Assembly: GCA_023213395.1 (NCBI GenBank)
Contig: CM041465.1
Location: 48,057,741-48,121,740 of the forward strand
DNA: 64,000 nt
Reading direction: 5' to 3'
From: Cycas panzhihuaensis
Taxonomy: Eukaryota > Cycadophyta
Made by a program: the position numbers and the translations under genes. This document shows positions 23,101-33,832 of the stretch, piece after piece; within the stretch, counting starts at the first letter, position 1, and every line of letters starts with the position of its first letter. The notes below the pieces were generated by a model. That model did no database searches. It worked only from the letters and a program-made list of their open reading frames with translations, and was not told the DNA's origin.

Positions 23101-24597
23101 TGGTAGCAATATTTCCTAAGGTTTGAAGCTATTATACTCCTAAAACCACATCAACTCTGCTAATAGGCATGGCAAACATGCAAGATGTGGTTGAGTACTC
23201 CGCAATATATAAGCTTACTTATTGGCAATAACCACCACAAGGCATAGTCCTACCATTTGCTATTGCCACTTGGAATATATTGAGTGGTTACTATGAGACC
23301 TAACTTTTCTGTAGTAGGGCTATTTATGAAACTGTGTGTACTACCACTATCTACCAAAATGGAAACATCCGCATTTTTTATTAACCCTTGAAATCTCAAT
23401 GTTTGTGGTGTGCATGTCTCCCCAGTAATGGCTTAAAGTGATATTTGAACATTGTCTAGGTTTGTATTCAATAACTCCTCTATCTGGGCTTCGTCTTCTT
23501 GGACCAATGCTTCCTCTTCTATAATTTCATCCATAGTTTCATCAGGGAGAGAGTCTTCCTAATTGTTTATCATGAATACTTTCTTAGGAGGGCATCTATG
23601 TTCACAATTATACTTTCCTCCAGAACAAAAACATGTTCCATTCTTGATGTGTTCTGGTCTTGACATTTGTTCATCATTTTTCTCCCCTGTAGGAGAACCC
23701 GCTTTTGTTCTAGACTATGTCCAGTTTGGTTTAAATTACTAGCTAGGAGGTCTTTTAAACTCGGTTCAACGAACAAAACTTTGTCTTCCTTCTCTAAATT
23801 CTGCTTCATTGTTCTTGGCATGGCGTATGGCATCGGTCAGGAAGCTCACTTCCATGGTCTTTAGTCGGTACCTAATATTACCTCGAAGACCTGCTATGTA
23901 TACTTCTACGAGTTGAGGTTCACTAATATGGGCATCCATCATACTATGCAGTGCTTGGAACTATTCAATATAAGATTGTATCGTACCAACTTGTTGTAAC
24001 CTATTAAGTTGGACAAAATAATCCATTTTCGTTATATCTTCATATTGCTGGAATAGAGACTTCTTAAAAAAAATCTAATTGTAGTGGATTGTTCCCTCAT
24101 AATTTCTTTGACACCAATGAAAAAATTGTAAGGCTTTTCCATATAAGTGCAACACTACCACCACCAATTTTTCTTTATTGGTTAAAGGGGTGGTTTTGAA
24201 GTAGACCTCTATATGCATCAACTAACTACGAATATCTCAGGATCTATCTAGGTCAAACTTTTCTAGCTGAAATTTAGTTCCCTTAAGACCAAGCCCAACC
24301 TGATCTCCTGAGTATTCCCCTTCTTCTTGGCTCTACTCCTCTTCTTTATCTCCACTTTGAAATCTAAAATCTTTTTTTGAAGCCAACAGAATATCACAAA
24401 TTTCTTATATATTCGATTTCAATTCCTTGTACTGGGTTTGCATTAGCGTAATACTACCATCCAAATGGTCCACCTTTTTTGACACGTCCTCGATTCCCTG
24501 GGAGGCTTGGAGTACCATTTTTCCTATTGTGGTTTTTCCTGACCTTAACTCTGTTCTATTGAAAAAAAAATTTCTCAGATATTTCTTACAGAGACAT
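23101..24597 (-). pseudogene. G1 gag and protease
   Basis: Minus-strand gag begins at ATG 24597-24595 (MSL). It contains a capsid segment (LVVVVLHLYGKALQFFHW, near 24140-24200) and then HIEVYF-type text further upstream. A zinc knuckle near 23590-23640 reads CFCSGGKYNCEHRCP, an atypical spacing. Protease is at about 23330-23380 with ILVDSGSTHSFIN, an intact active site. Stops interrupt gag at several positions, the first four codons from the start. Confidence 0.8.
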
Positions 24598-24620
24598 GCT
24601 AAATACCCACTTCAAACAAA

Positions 24621-24632
24621 GCTCTGATACCA
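24621..24632 (-). other. G1 primer-binding site (initiator tRNA-Met)
   Basis: The minus strand reads TGGTATCAGAGC, an exact match to the canonical site, two bases inside the 5' LTR. Confidence 0.93.
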
Positions 24633-24634
24633 CT

Positions 24635-25162
24635 TGTAGCAACCTTACAAAATTCTTCTAACAGATTTTATAGAAATAGACAAAATATCCACCAAATGCA
24701 CTTGCAAAATATCTAATTAAGAGAGCAATAATACAAATCCACTTGAATACAAATATAAGATGGTATGAAATGAATATAAAGTAAATAGATACAACGTTAC
24801 CAAAAGATCTCGCAAATTACTGACCATAAAGAATCCCTCTTCGAGGCGAGGTTCCCTCCATAAAGCTCCTCAAAAGAGTCAAAAATACTGCAGTCCAAGA
24901 CTTATTCTTTGATGATGAAATGAGGCCACAAATCCTCCTTAAATAGGTGGCCAATAGATAGCAATAGAAGTTGGCTAGAAAAGATGATATTATTCTTAAT
25001 ACTGCACAAATAGAGGTCAGCCAAGACTTCTCCAAAAACTAGTAGATTAAATTTAAATGGTCATAACTTTTGATGCATATGTTAGAATTAACTTTCGTCT
25101 GGATCATTGGAATCCTCATTCAGAGAACTTTAATTTGAATGGTCATAAGCTATATTTATAAC
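24635..25162 (-). repeat. G1 right LTR (5' LTR), outer end truncated
   Basis: Starts TGTAGCAACC and follows the left LTR closely to TATATTTATAAC at about 25162. The remaining 22 or so bases of the left copy (down to GCTACA) are absent. Confidence 0.85.
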
Positions 25163-25760
25163 TAGGCGACCATGCTCACCACTATCAACGTGGCCCAATC
25201 TAGTCTTTCCCCAGCCTCATATCTTTTGACTGTGTCCATCCATCCACTAGGTATATCCTTATAATTCTATTTCTGAGAGATCTAGAATAGAATACCCAGT
25301 GTAATAAGCTTCCTCAATTAAGGAATCTGTGACATCACCATCATCTAGACTGATACCCCTTGTCAGTCTCACCTGTCCTAGCTAGTGAAGAATGTGGTCG
25401 CCTCCATGTGTGTAGCATCGGTCCCTAGCGATGCTGGCACTCTCCCTGTTGGTATGCCTAGGACCCTCCTAATATCTCTTGCCATGATAGTAATGTCCCC
25501 TACTTGGGGAAGGTGGAAGAATGGCTGCCTGTGATCCCAATGGGTGACTATATCCACTAGGAGGCATTGATCTTACGCATACTATGGGGTCCTAATGATC
25601 TTCAACAGTTCATATCACACAAATATTTGTCTATCCCCCTGTGTCATCATCTCTATAAAACTCATTATAGTGACTCCTATGTTCTTGCAGTTATCCACCA
25701 TGATAACTGCTTGTAAAATCACCCAAAAGTTAGTCAAAGTAACCCACACTATGTATGGCT
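25163..25760 (-). pseudogene. T2 antisense gene, plant-mobile-domain-like part
   Basis: Minus-strand translation from about 25740 gives WVILQAVIMVDNC and MSFIEMMTQGDRQIF, then the best-conserved stretch (25400-25560) with WDHRQPFFHLP, GDITIMARDIRRVLGIP and TGRVPASLGTD. The pattern (Trp, aromatic-His-Leu-Pro, acidic-I-T, then V-LGIP) is that of the plant mobile domain family (DUF1985/MAIN-like), often seen with transposons. A frame change follows, then LDDGDVTDSLIEEAYYTG. Stops are common. It lies between the T2 LTRs and is antisense to gag and RNase H, so it belongs to the element and is not a host gene. The family call is from motif recall. Confidence 0.55.
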
Positions 25761-26935
25761 GCCCTTAGGATGCCTCTCATCTCACTCGGATGAGTTTGGT
25801 ACCCTTTTAGACTCCTTTCTCCCTTTTTCTAACCCTGCACATCTACCTCGTGTTAAACTCTGCAGTACCATAGAGTTTAAGACAAGCACCAGTTAGATTT
25901 CAACATTACCTTAGTGGTCCCATGACAAACTCCGCGGGGCCCTTCTTACCCCCTATAAAAAGGGGAGGAATGCCCAAAAAAATTAAAATGTTTTGGTCTA
26001 AGCAGGCCAAAGCTAGGCCCACTAGGACCAGGGCTACCTAATGCCCTGGTCCTCCCCTTCTCTAGGCCCAAATCAGGCTCCAAAGGATCCTAAATCACTC
26101 ATAAGGGGCTAAAAACTACTTCAAAAAGCTCAAAAACATATCAAATTTAATTAACGAAATGGAATAGTTAGGTGATGATCCACTTACTGGATCTAGCCTA
26201 GCTACCGCCATCTCGTCACCTTGGTCTTGTTGGCTATCTTTGCTCCTCAATCTAATAGTCAGATCTCCTATTGCATGCCTCTGAAGTTAGGCGGTGCTTT
26301 GTTGCATAAGGGAAAAGGCTCTAGATCAATCGTAGCCTATGAAAATGAACTTCATTTTTGCATCGTTTCCCTTGTATAGGCGGGGGCCCTGACGAACACT
26401 TTCTCCTTTCCTTTTACCGTGATAGCCCCTATGACTGCCTTTTATCCTATATTATTTTTGCCTTCTGGGTCTGTCCCCTATTTCACTTTCGTGGCCTCCC
26501 TTTCAATCCTTCTTAGTGCATTTATGATGACCCCTTCAGTCTTTTACAGATCCCTTTTGTCTCGATTTTTATACCACTCCAAAACATACCTGTGTTTATA
26601 CTCCTTTGGCTCATTTTGCCATCTTGGATCCATTTTTGCTATTCGTTTGAGCCTTTGGGGTTCCTAAAGGAAGTGCCTCCCTCATCTTGGACCTTGTCTA
26701 GGCCCTTTTGGCAACCTTTGGGACCTCGAAGGGGCCTTTTCACCACTGTTTCCTTCTCTTCTATTGGGCCAGTCTCCTCGTCCCTAGGTAGCCTCCTTTT
26801 AGGGCTCCCCTCTCCTTCATGATCCCTATTCATAGCCTTCTGAGTGCTTTATAGCCCTATCACTACCTCTCATGCCTTTCTTTGCTCATTAACCTCGTCA
26901 TCATTTTTCTTCTTCTACCCTCTAACTAATACCTT
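25761..26935. other. T2 interior between antisense gene and RNase H
   Basis: C/T-rich in parts. The minus strand at 26639-26833 is open for 64 codons, rich in Lys, Glu and Gly, and the plus strand at 26419-26667 for 82 hydrophobic codons; neither matches a known family. If T2 were complete, RT and integrase would be expected hereabouts, but none is visible. A promoter for the antisense gene would also be expected here and cannot be identified. Confidence 0.45.
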
Positions 26936-27395
26936 TATCTCCTTACCATGGCATTGCTCATCTTCACCAATGGAGGAAGTCATGGCAACCCATGCCCTTT
27001 TGCCACCATGTGGATCCTCCATGACCCCTTTGGATATGATTACATGTATTTCGAGGTCTTCCTTCCCAACGCTACCAATAACGAAGCTGAGTACATAATC
27101 ATTATTGAAGCTCTTACCGATGTGCTCTGTTTTCACTGTGAACCTGTCATCCTTCTTTGTGACTATTAGGTTATGGTGTTGAACCTCACCCAGGTTTATC
27201 AGGTATGTTACCCATGCATAAAGGCCCTTACCTCTAATGCTAGGTCTTTTTTGTCCCATTTCTCTTTTATAGATATCTAACACATTCCTTAGGACCATAA
27301 TGCTAAGGTAGACAGCCTTATACGTCTCATCCTCAAGCGTTGTCTCCCTCTCCTTAATGATCCTCCTTGAGAACCTGCTGGATCACCTAAGCACC
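26936..27395 (+). pseudogene. T2 second RNase H domain
   Basis: Plus strand from ATG 26948: ALLIFTNGGSHGNPCPFA, then ATNNEAEYIIIIEAL, ILLCDY and IDI.HIP.DHNAKVDSL. This is the RNase HI pattern (first Asp, catalytic Glu in EAEY, Asp in CD-type strand, Asp in AD-type helix) of the archaeal-type domain carried by Tat/Ogre elements. The first Asp is Asn (codon AAT 26969-26971), the same change as at 1887-1889. In-frame stops occur after CDY and later. It lies unusually close to the 3' LTR (about 470 bp), with no integrase after it. Confidence 0.8.
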
Positions 27396-27854
27396 CAGGT
27401 TCTGGGTCATCTCACCTTTTAGATTATGATCCATTCATACCTCTAAAAGTTAGCCACTAATGAGGTTAAGCTACGGTGACCATCTAGTTTATTTTCTTCG
27501 CTCTACCTTTTGTACCATTTTGGATACAAAATCCCCATTGTTTTGACTCTCCTATATACATAACATCCTATTCATAGCATTTGATTGATCATGTTCATGA
27601 CTATTACCACTATTTATCTTACACTCATGTGATGAGGGCATCCCCCTCATCCACTGTCACTATCAGTTGAATCTAGGGTGATGCATAGGCATCCCCTATA
27701 CTGCCACTCTCTCATCTCCTTGTCCATGTATCCCACCATGACACTCACTGTTACCCTTGGTTGATAACATTGCTATGTTTGTTGTATATTACTAACTTTT
27801 TATTGCCAACATTTGTTGCTATGTTATGCTTCTAAGTAGTGAGGCTCTACTACT
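27396..27854 (+). other. T2 3' untranslated region
   Basis: No open frame of note. It leads into the polypurine tract. I see no feature beyond a C/T-rich composition. Confidence 0.5.
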
Positions 27855-27864
27855 AAGGGGGTAG
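27855..27864 (+). other. T2 polypurine tract
   Basis: AAGGGGGTAG sits immediately before the TG of the 3' LTR, as required for plus-strand priming. Confidence 0.82.
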
Positions 27865-30800
27865 TGTTTCCTGGCTACCGAGAATGGACATGGGTAAGTC
27901 AGCTCAGGTAAGTTCAGGTATGCTTCTATCCCTAGCCTTGTTAGCTTTAGAAAAGATAGATTAAGGTACTTTACTTATACTACATAATGATTGATTGACT
28001 ACATAATTACTTTGTATTTATTTGCCTAGCCATACTGCATCACTGCACCTTTTTAGCCTATGACAATCTAGGGATATATATCCCTTGGTGCTCCACAACC
28101 CTCCTCCATGTCTCCATGACATCCCCAAGTATCATTTGGCTTACGTAGCCTGCATCACATCATCAACTGGCATGACATGACCTCTAGCACCCCACTTAGG
28201 CCTCATCGTTGCCCTGCATCCATTTTTTTTATCCTTTTAGGAAATTTTTTGCTGTCATTGCTTGCTTGTTGTGGCCTCCTTAAGCCCCATAACCCTCTTT
28301 GCCACTTGAACACTGCACCATGCCTCCTTAGGGCCTAAGATTCCCTCTTTTTGGAGCTTCTAGCCCCCCTTCTTTTTCTCTTTTTCCTTTATTTCTTTTG
28401 CACCATGGTAAACTTCATGGTACCACTATAAACTTCGCGGTACCACTAAGTTTACTGTAGGGCAACTGTTCATAACTATTTTTTTAAATTATCATGGCTA
28501 ATTTTGCATTTATTGTGAAATTACCATGCGGCGATAACTTGTTTCTTGCCCAGGTCGAACCCTAATTACCTGATTGAGCTAGGGTTAGGTTTAAAAACCC
28601 AAAAACCACCTCATTTCCATCTCTCTCATTCACCTTTCACCACTATCTTCTTTAAAAACACCCTATAATAGGATCAAGTTATACTATACCTAACTCACAA
28701 CCAGCTGCCAATCTCCTATAGCTTAAGACACGTGGTTTGTAGGTTTGCAATATGGCCAGCTGAGGAAAGATTGTACTTCAAATACTTCACCAAGCTCTAG
28801 GCATCCCTCTTGCTTAAGTTTTTGTCTCTATTTGTTGCACCACTGGGGTCTTCTCCTATAAATCCCAAAGGGTCTTCTTCCTCACCCAATTTGATAGGCA
28901 GATCTGCCCATACTAGGTACCCTTAAGTTAGTCTTTTGGTTTCCTTTCTTTGAGTAATATAGATACTTTATACTAGTACCTTTTTATAGCAAGTTTCCTC
29001 CTTTCTTTCTATTGCAATGGGAGGCAAACCCTCCATTTTTTCTTGGCCTATCATTTTCTTCTCTTAGTTATTTTTTGGTTTCTTCAAGGAGGCAGTAAGG
29101 AAGAGGGTTTCACAGAGAGTGAAAGGAGCCACAAGCAGGGTCTTGCACCCAACGTGCCTTCTTCTCAAGGGCAACCCCCTTCTCTCCTCCCCTCTCTTTC
29201 TCCATACCTCCCTTGGGTTCCCAAAAGACCATTAAAGAGTAGATCACCGTTGGCAGTAGTATAGGTAGCCCATTACTTTCTCTACAACTAGCACTATAGA
29301 TCCTATATGGTTGGGGTTTCAGCCCTCGACTCCATACCCTTCTTGTCTCTTGATTCTATCCTTACAAAAAAATTTGTAAAAGTCACACTTTTTAACTTTT
29401 ACAACATCAACAACATTCGTAGCATCTCTCACCATCTTTGCTTGTTTTTTGGAAACTTGTTTGCGTTTGTTGTTGGGATATCTCGCTCACATTACCCTTT
29501 TATCTTGGTGCTTGGGGGAAGCGTGGAGCATCTTAGATTTGGAGGGTTAGCCATTCTAAGTCTAACCACTCTTTCTCTTTCTCTTCCCCCCTTTTTCCCA
29601 TATCATATGTTAAATAACATATGAAACATAAGGGGAAACCTTAATCTTGAATGCATTTCTTTTAATAAAGATAATCATATCTTGTTACTTTTCCTTTCGC
29701 ATACTCATCCTGCATGTGTTTGGCACCCCTTGGGAAAGGGCAAACATTTTTAGTACATGTTTCTTTTACGTTTAGAGGAAAAGAAGACTTTCTCTCAAGT
29801 ACGTTTCTTTTCCACTCAATAGTTATTTTTCTTTGCTCTCAAAAATTGTAAAGTAAAGTTACATTGGTCTTTATGTTTCCTTTATCCACATTTCCTTTTT
29901 CTTTTTGGTTTTGGGGGAAGGTAAGGAAGCCCCCTCTCATTGTCGGCACTCCTTTTATTATGCCATCTACGACAAGAAGAAGGGCAAGGATCACTAATAC
30001 AGTGAGGGTAGTGCTACTTTGACCGTCGCATTCTAGGTATATCTGTCTCTCCCTAGCCTTCTTTTCCTTACCCTTTCCCCCCCTTTTTGAATACCCCTTA
30101 GACAAAAGGAGAGAAAAGGATTGGTATTTTCTTTTGCACTTTGCTTGTTTGTTCTATGTTCACTCATTTTAAGTGCATATAGTTGAAGATCTAGGCACTC
30201 ACCTGCACACACCCTATCATCTTGTTGTATGTCACTAAATAACTTCACATCCATTGCATGAGCTTTTTGCTACGTAGCAACCTCCTTGATTCCCTTTTTG
30301 CATTTGAAAGGATAAAGAGAGTAAGGTCACATATATCAAGAGAGGGAGAGAGATTGTATTGCTTTCTTTTTTAAAGTTGTTTCTTTTAAACACAAACATT
30401 TCATTTCCACTTTGTATCTCTCTAGTATACAACGAAACTAAGACAAACATAGGACAACCTCCATTATCAATCTGTCATACCTAGAACCCCCATTAGGTTT
30501 GGTGCCTTAGGGGCAACCTCTTCTCAAGGTTATTTTCTCCTTGTTCACTTGCTTTCCTAAGCTAGACCTCCTAGGTTTGGTCCTTAGGTCAACACTTAGC
30601 TTGCGAAGCCAACCACCCCCTTGTTTACTTGCGTTGCAAGCCATCTTAGGTTTACACACGAATGTTTCTCCTTTCTTGCTAAGGGTCATTCCTTTCATCA
30701 CTCCTTCATGCAAGGAGCTATTCCCTCACCTCCTTCCTCTCTCCTTCAGTCATCCAAGGATAGGAGGGCTCCTTTTGTGGTTACTCAGGAAACCAAAGAG

Positions 30801-31016
30801 ATCCCTCATACACCTGTTACTCCAAATCAAGGAGGAGTTACCCTAAAGGAGTTTGTGCATGATTTGCAGGTCCTCGAACCTGCATTCCAATGTACAGACA
30901 CCTTTTGTGGGTGATCTCTTTCCCTTATTACCATAGGTCCATAGCCACCAAAACCATTAGTTATCTTGGCTCAATCTCATTCAAGTCTAGTGACCCCCCC
31001 CAGAGGTGCAATTCCA
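27865..31016 (+). repeat. T2 3' LTR
   Basis: Starts TGTTTCCTGG and ends AATTCCA. It aligns with the 5' LTR for 3.1 kb. It includes 60 bp at about 29085-29144 that the 5' copy lacks. A TATA-like CCTATAAAT lies at about 28855. After 31016 the sequence is again C1 integrase. Confidence 0.9.
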
Positions 31017-31640
31017 GCCTTAAAGCCTTACCTTTAGGAAACTTTTCCCTATGTTTCTTTTAAAAAATGTAGGGTTCATAAGTAACCTTTTCTACCTTAA
31101 ACTTTATGAGACTATGCACTATACTTAGTTTATTTATCAATTGAAGGCCAGGAAAGTGTAGATATCCCAATCTTCCATGCCACAACTAAATCTTATTTGA
31201 TATATCTATAAATAAATATGCCTTTCAATTTATAGAATTACCTAAGAGCCTATTAAGATGCTTATCCCTCATACCTTCTACAATTTATTTTCTATCATAA
31301 TCATTAACGATAGCTCTTTTATTTTTTAATAGAACACTTATCCCATTGTCCTTTATTTAACTAATAGAAATTGGGTTCATTTTAAAACCCAACACATATA
31401 AAACATTCTCCATATAATAATCATCATAATTAGGAGTAATTACTGGGACCTATCTTATGCCTTTGGTAGTAAGCATCTTATTGTCTCCCAAGACTACTAT
31501 GTGTTTAATGGCTTTCCATATATACTAGACCTATTCAAGCCTACCTATTATATGCTTGGAAGAACCTAAGTCAATGTACCAAATATCATTGGACCTCTTT
31601 TCATTTGTTGACATATTCCATTGATCAGACTAGAGCTACT
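31017..31640 (-). pseudogene. C1 protease and N-terminal integrase
   Basis: Minus strand, immediately upstream of the C1 integrase part on the other side of T2. The protease active site near 31560-31600 reads WYIDLGSSKHI (DSG changed to DLG). Then come LGDNKML and a GAG-pre-integrase zinc region with LNRLLGNSINQKAYL (about 31210-31260), CIFCKRNIGKSF and PKGKALR next to the T2 border. The text matches C4 (59960-60550) closely, so C1 and C4 are related copia families. Confidence 0.78.
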
Positions 31641-33538
31641 AATTAATATATAATAGAATATGACAAGAAATTTAAGGCAATTTATTTAAATAGAAAAATA
31701 AGCATTTTCCACCCATTTTAACATAAAAATAAATATAATCACAAGAAACTAGTGAGAATTAAACAATCCTTACATAACATATACTCTTTTTATTAAAAAG
31801 TACTGACTGCGAGGTCCTTGGTCACTTTATAGTGTGCTAACATAATATATAAACTCATCAATCACCATGTAAAGAGCTAAAATCCTTTTATATGATCAAA
31901 TTTAATACAAAATACATGAAAAAGTATTTAAAAAAATATATTTTATATTTTTATAATAGGCTCCTCAATGAGCCAAAAAAATCCTAACACCTTTATATCA
32001 AATGTAACCACATATAACAAACTAGGGGGTTAGTCGTAACTTAAAAATAAATAAAAAGATATTTAAAACACCATAAATATTATGAAAATAAAAAAATAAT
32101 TTAATGTGAAGTAAGGCATTAAGAATTTGTCTACATATGGTGCTGCATTGAATGAAAATTTTGCATTGATCAATTATTGAATCATTTCAATTCTCTACAT
32201 ATGTATTCAATCTATGTCTTAGTGTTCATGGTTGAGCAATATTTGTAAGTGTAGGGCATTTCATGTTTATTAACTCTTGTTCAATCATCAATCTTCATAT
32301 ATGTGTAGATATTAACTCTGTGATTACATTAGATAATCTTCTAACATAATTAATCTCCTACTGTCATTCATTTCTTAGATTTCATGTTCTTCATTGACAT
32401 AATATAATCATTCCTATTTGTGTATTTCTCCTCCATCTACATTGAGCATGCATAGGTTACTAGTGTTGATATGATAGCATGTAGGTTGATTTCTTATCTT
32501 TGTAGGTTTGTAAGCATCTCTATTCTTTTAATACCTACTCCTTTATCAATGATTCATCGTGTATGTGCCAAACAACATCTTTAGTCTTATCCTTTTTCCT
32601 TTCAAATAGATTAGAATCCTTGATTTCATGGTTTAGGTGTATACATATAGTCACACAAATTGGTGGGTTCATAGGCATAAAGTAATACTCAGTCAAAGAA
32701 GACAATGTCTCCATTTATAATGTCTTCTTCCTCTCTCATGAGTTGGAGTGATCTTCCTTATAATTGTTCATAGTCTGAATTTGAAAGGATGAAAGGTTGA
32801 TCTTTTTCTAGTTTTGGAGTATGTCGTGGACATCCATTTGACCCACAACATATAGATATGAATAAACTTCTTGGTCATCCTCTCTTCTCCAAACATATTT
32901 GTGTTGAATGTCATTTCATTCTTTATCAATGCCAAATCCATAACTAAAAGAATAACCTTTTGTTTTATAAGAAATCAAAACACTATATTTTAGGGAAGGT
33001 TAGACCTATAATAAACCTTCTTTTAAGAAATGCATCCATCTGGCAACCTCTTGTAAACTCTTTGCCCACAACTTAAGCTAGTCATCATGATTGAAGGAAT
33101 TATAGAGAATGAAAACAAGGTAGAATGCTCTCTCTCTTTTGTTGTATACAACTCACATATAAGAGTCAATTAGTCCCATTTTAATGATCTTATTATGATT
33201 CAAAAAGGGTATGGATTTGAAGTAGGCCAAAGTCTTACCTTATAGTATAAAATATCTTTCTTGTGGAGACTTCTAGGTTTCTACATATACACACAAACCT
33301 AGGGCTACAAGCCAAACTAAAAGGAAATCCTACCCATATTACACGATATGTTTAAAACATAAATTTCAAAAGAAATATCCCTAATCTCCTTATTTTATTT
33401 TATTTTTCATACTATTACAAATAATCCCATATCTTAATAAACTAAACCCCTAAAAAAATTGCCATAAATTTTTAACAGAATAACCTACTTAGTCCCTTAG
33501 TTATTGGCTATAAAATCACTTAACATTTAGCAACTACT
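31641..33538 (-). pseudogene. C1 gag region, heavily decayed
   Basis: By position this is the gag of C1 between primer-binding site and protease. I cannot follow a gag frame through it: stops are frequent on all minus frames and no zinc knuckle stands out. Nothing else is recognised in it. Confidence 0.4.
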
Positions 33539-33553
33539 CCTACTCTAATATCA
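33539..33553 (-). other. C1 primer-binding site (decayed)
   Basis: The minus strand TGATATTAGAGTAGG resembles TGGTATCAGAGCAGG with three transitions. It lies a few bases inside the 5' LTR. Confidence 0.7.
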
Positions 33554-33559
33554 TATGAA

Positions 33560-33832
33560 TGTTTAGGATCATAAATAGAACCACATTCAAACATATTAAT
33601 ATAGGATTTTCTGGTAGAATTGGTCTACCATAAAAAAATAGGAATTCATTAAGAACCTATATACTACATTAATCAACACATAGGACAATGAAAATAAATA
33701 TATAACCAAGATCGATAATGATCAACAAGTGAATCTGTAACTACCTTAACATGTGTAACAAATCCATTTAGGACTTTCAAGTTCTATGACTCACTTGTCC
33801 TATTTTGTCCATATACAAACATTAATCTAACA
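33560..33832 (-). repeat. C1 right LTR (5' LTR)
   Basis: Starts TGTTTAGG and ends CTAACA. It pairs with 8145-8418. Confidence 0.86.

Larger units (their letters stand above)
19528..25162 (-). mobile_element. G1: chromovirus (Ty3/gypsy) inserted in T2
   Basis: A 5.6 kb minus-strand element. The left LTR is 547 bp (19528-20074) and the right LTR about 528 bp (24635-25162). A perfect initiator-Met primer-binding site adjoins the right LTR and a strong polypurine tract the left. Gene order is gag, zinc knuckle, protease, RT, RNase H, integrase, chromodomain. It inserted in the antisense gene of T2. The outer end of the right LTR is missing about 22 bp compared with the left, and no target duplication can be matched to GCATC at 19523-19527, so this junction was eroded after insertion. 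Confidence 0.9.
10662..31016 (+). mobile_element. T2: long Tat/Ogre-type gypsy element, probably non-autonomous
   Basis: A 20.4 kb element (about 14.7 kb without G1) with LTRs of 3093 and 3152 bp that both start TGTTT and end TTCCA. It has a primer-binding site of the TGGCGAC...CTGGG type known from Tat/Ogre elements and a polypurine tract (AAGGGGGTAG) before the 3' LTR. The interior holds gag and protease in one frame, an antisense gene with a plant-mobile-domain-like segment, then a second RNase H. I find no RT, first RNase H or integrase. T2 sits in the integrase of C1. Long LTRs, the second RNase H and an extra gene fit the Tat group. Absence of RT and integrase suggests it used enzymes of an autonomous relative. 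Confidence 0.85.
8145..33832 (-). mobile_element. C1: Ty1/copia element, split by T2
   Basis: LTRs of about 274 bp (8145-8418 and 33560-33832) bound a minus-strand copia element. Without T2 and one target duplication it is about 5.3 kb, the normal copia size. Gene order on the minus strand is gag, protease, integrase (interrupted by T2 at 10661/31017), RT and RNase H. Flanking sequence gives an imperfect duplication of the type AGAAA (8141-8145) and TGAAA (33833-33837). Both flanks are pol of the outer Tat-type element, RT on the left and RNase H on the right, so C1 inserted between those domains. Confidence 0.87.

Noticed and set aside
25163-25760. Plant-mobile-domain-like sequence as a host gene
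   Set aside because: It lies between the two T2 LTRs and is decayed, so it is treated as part of the element.
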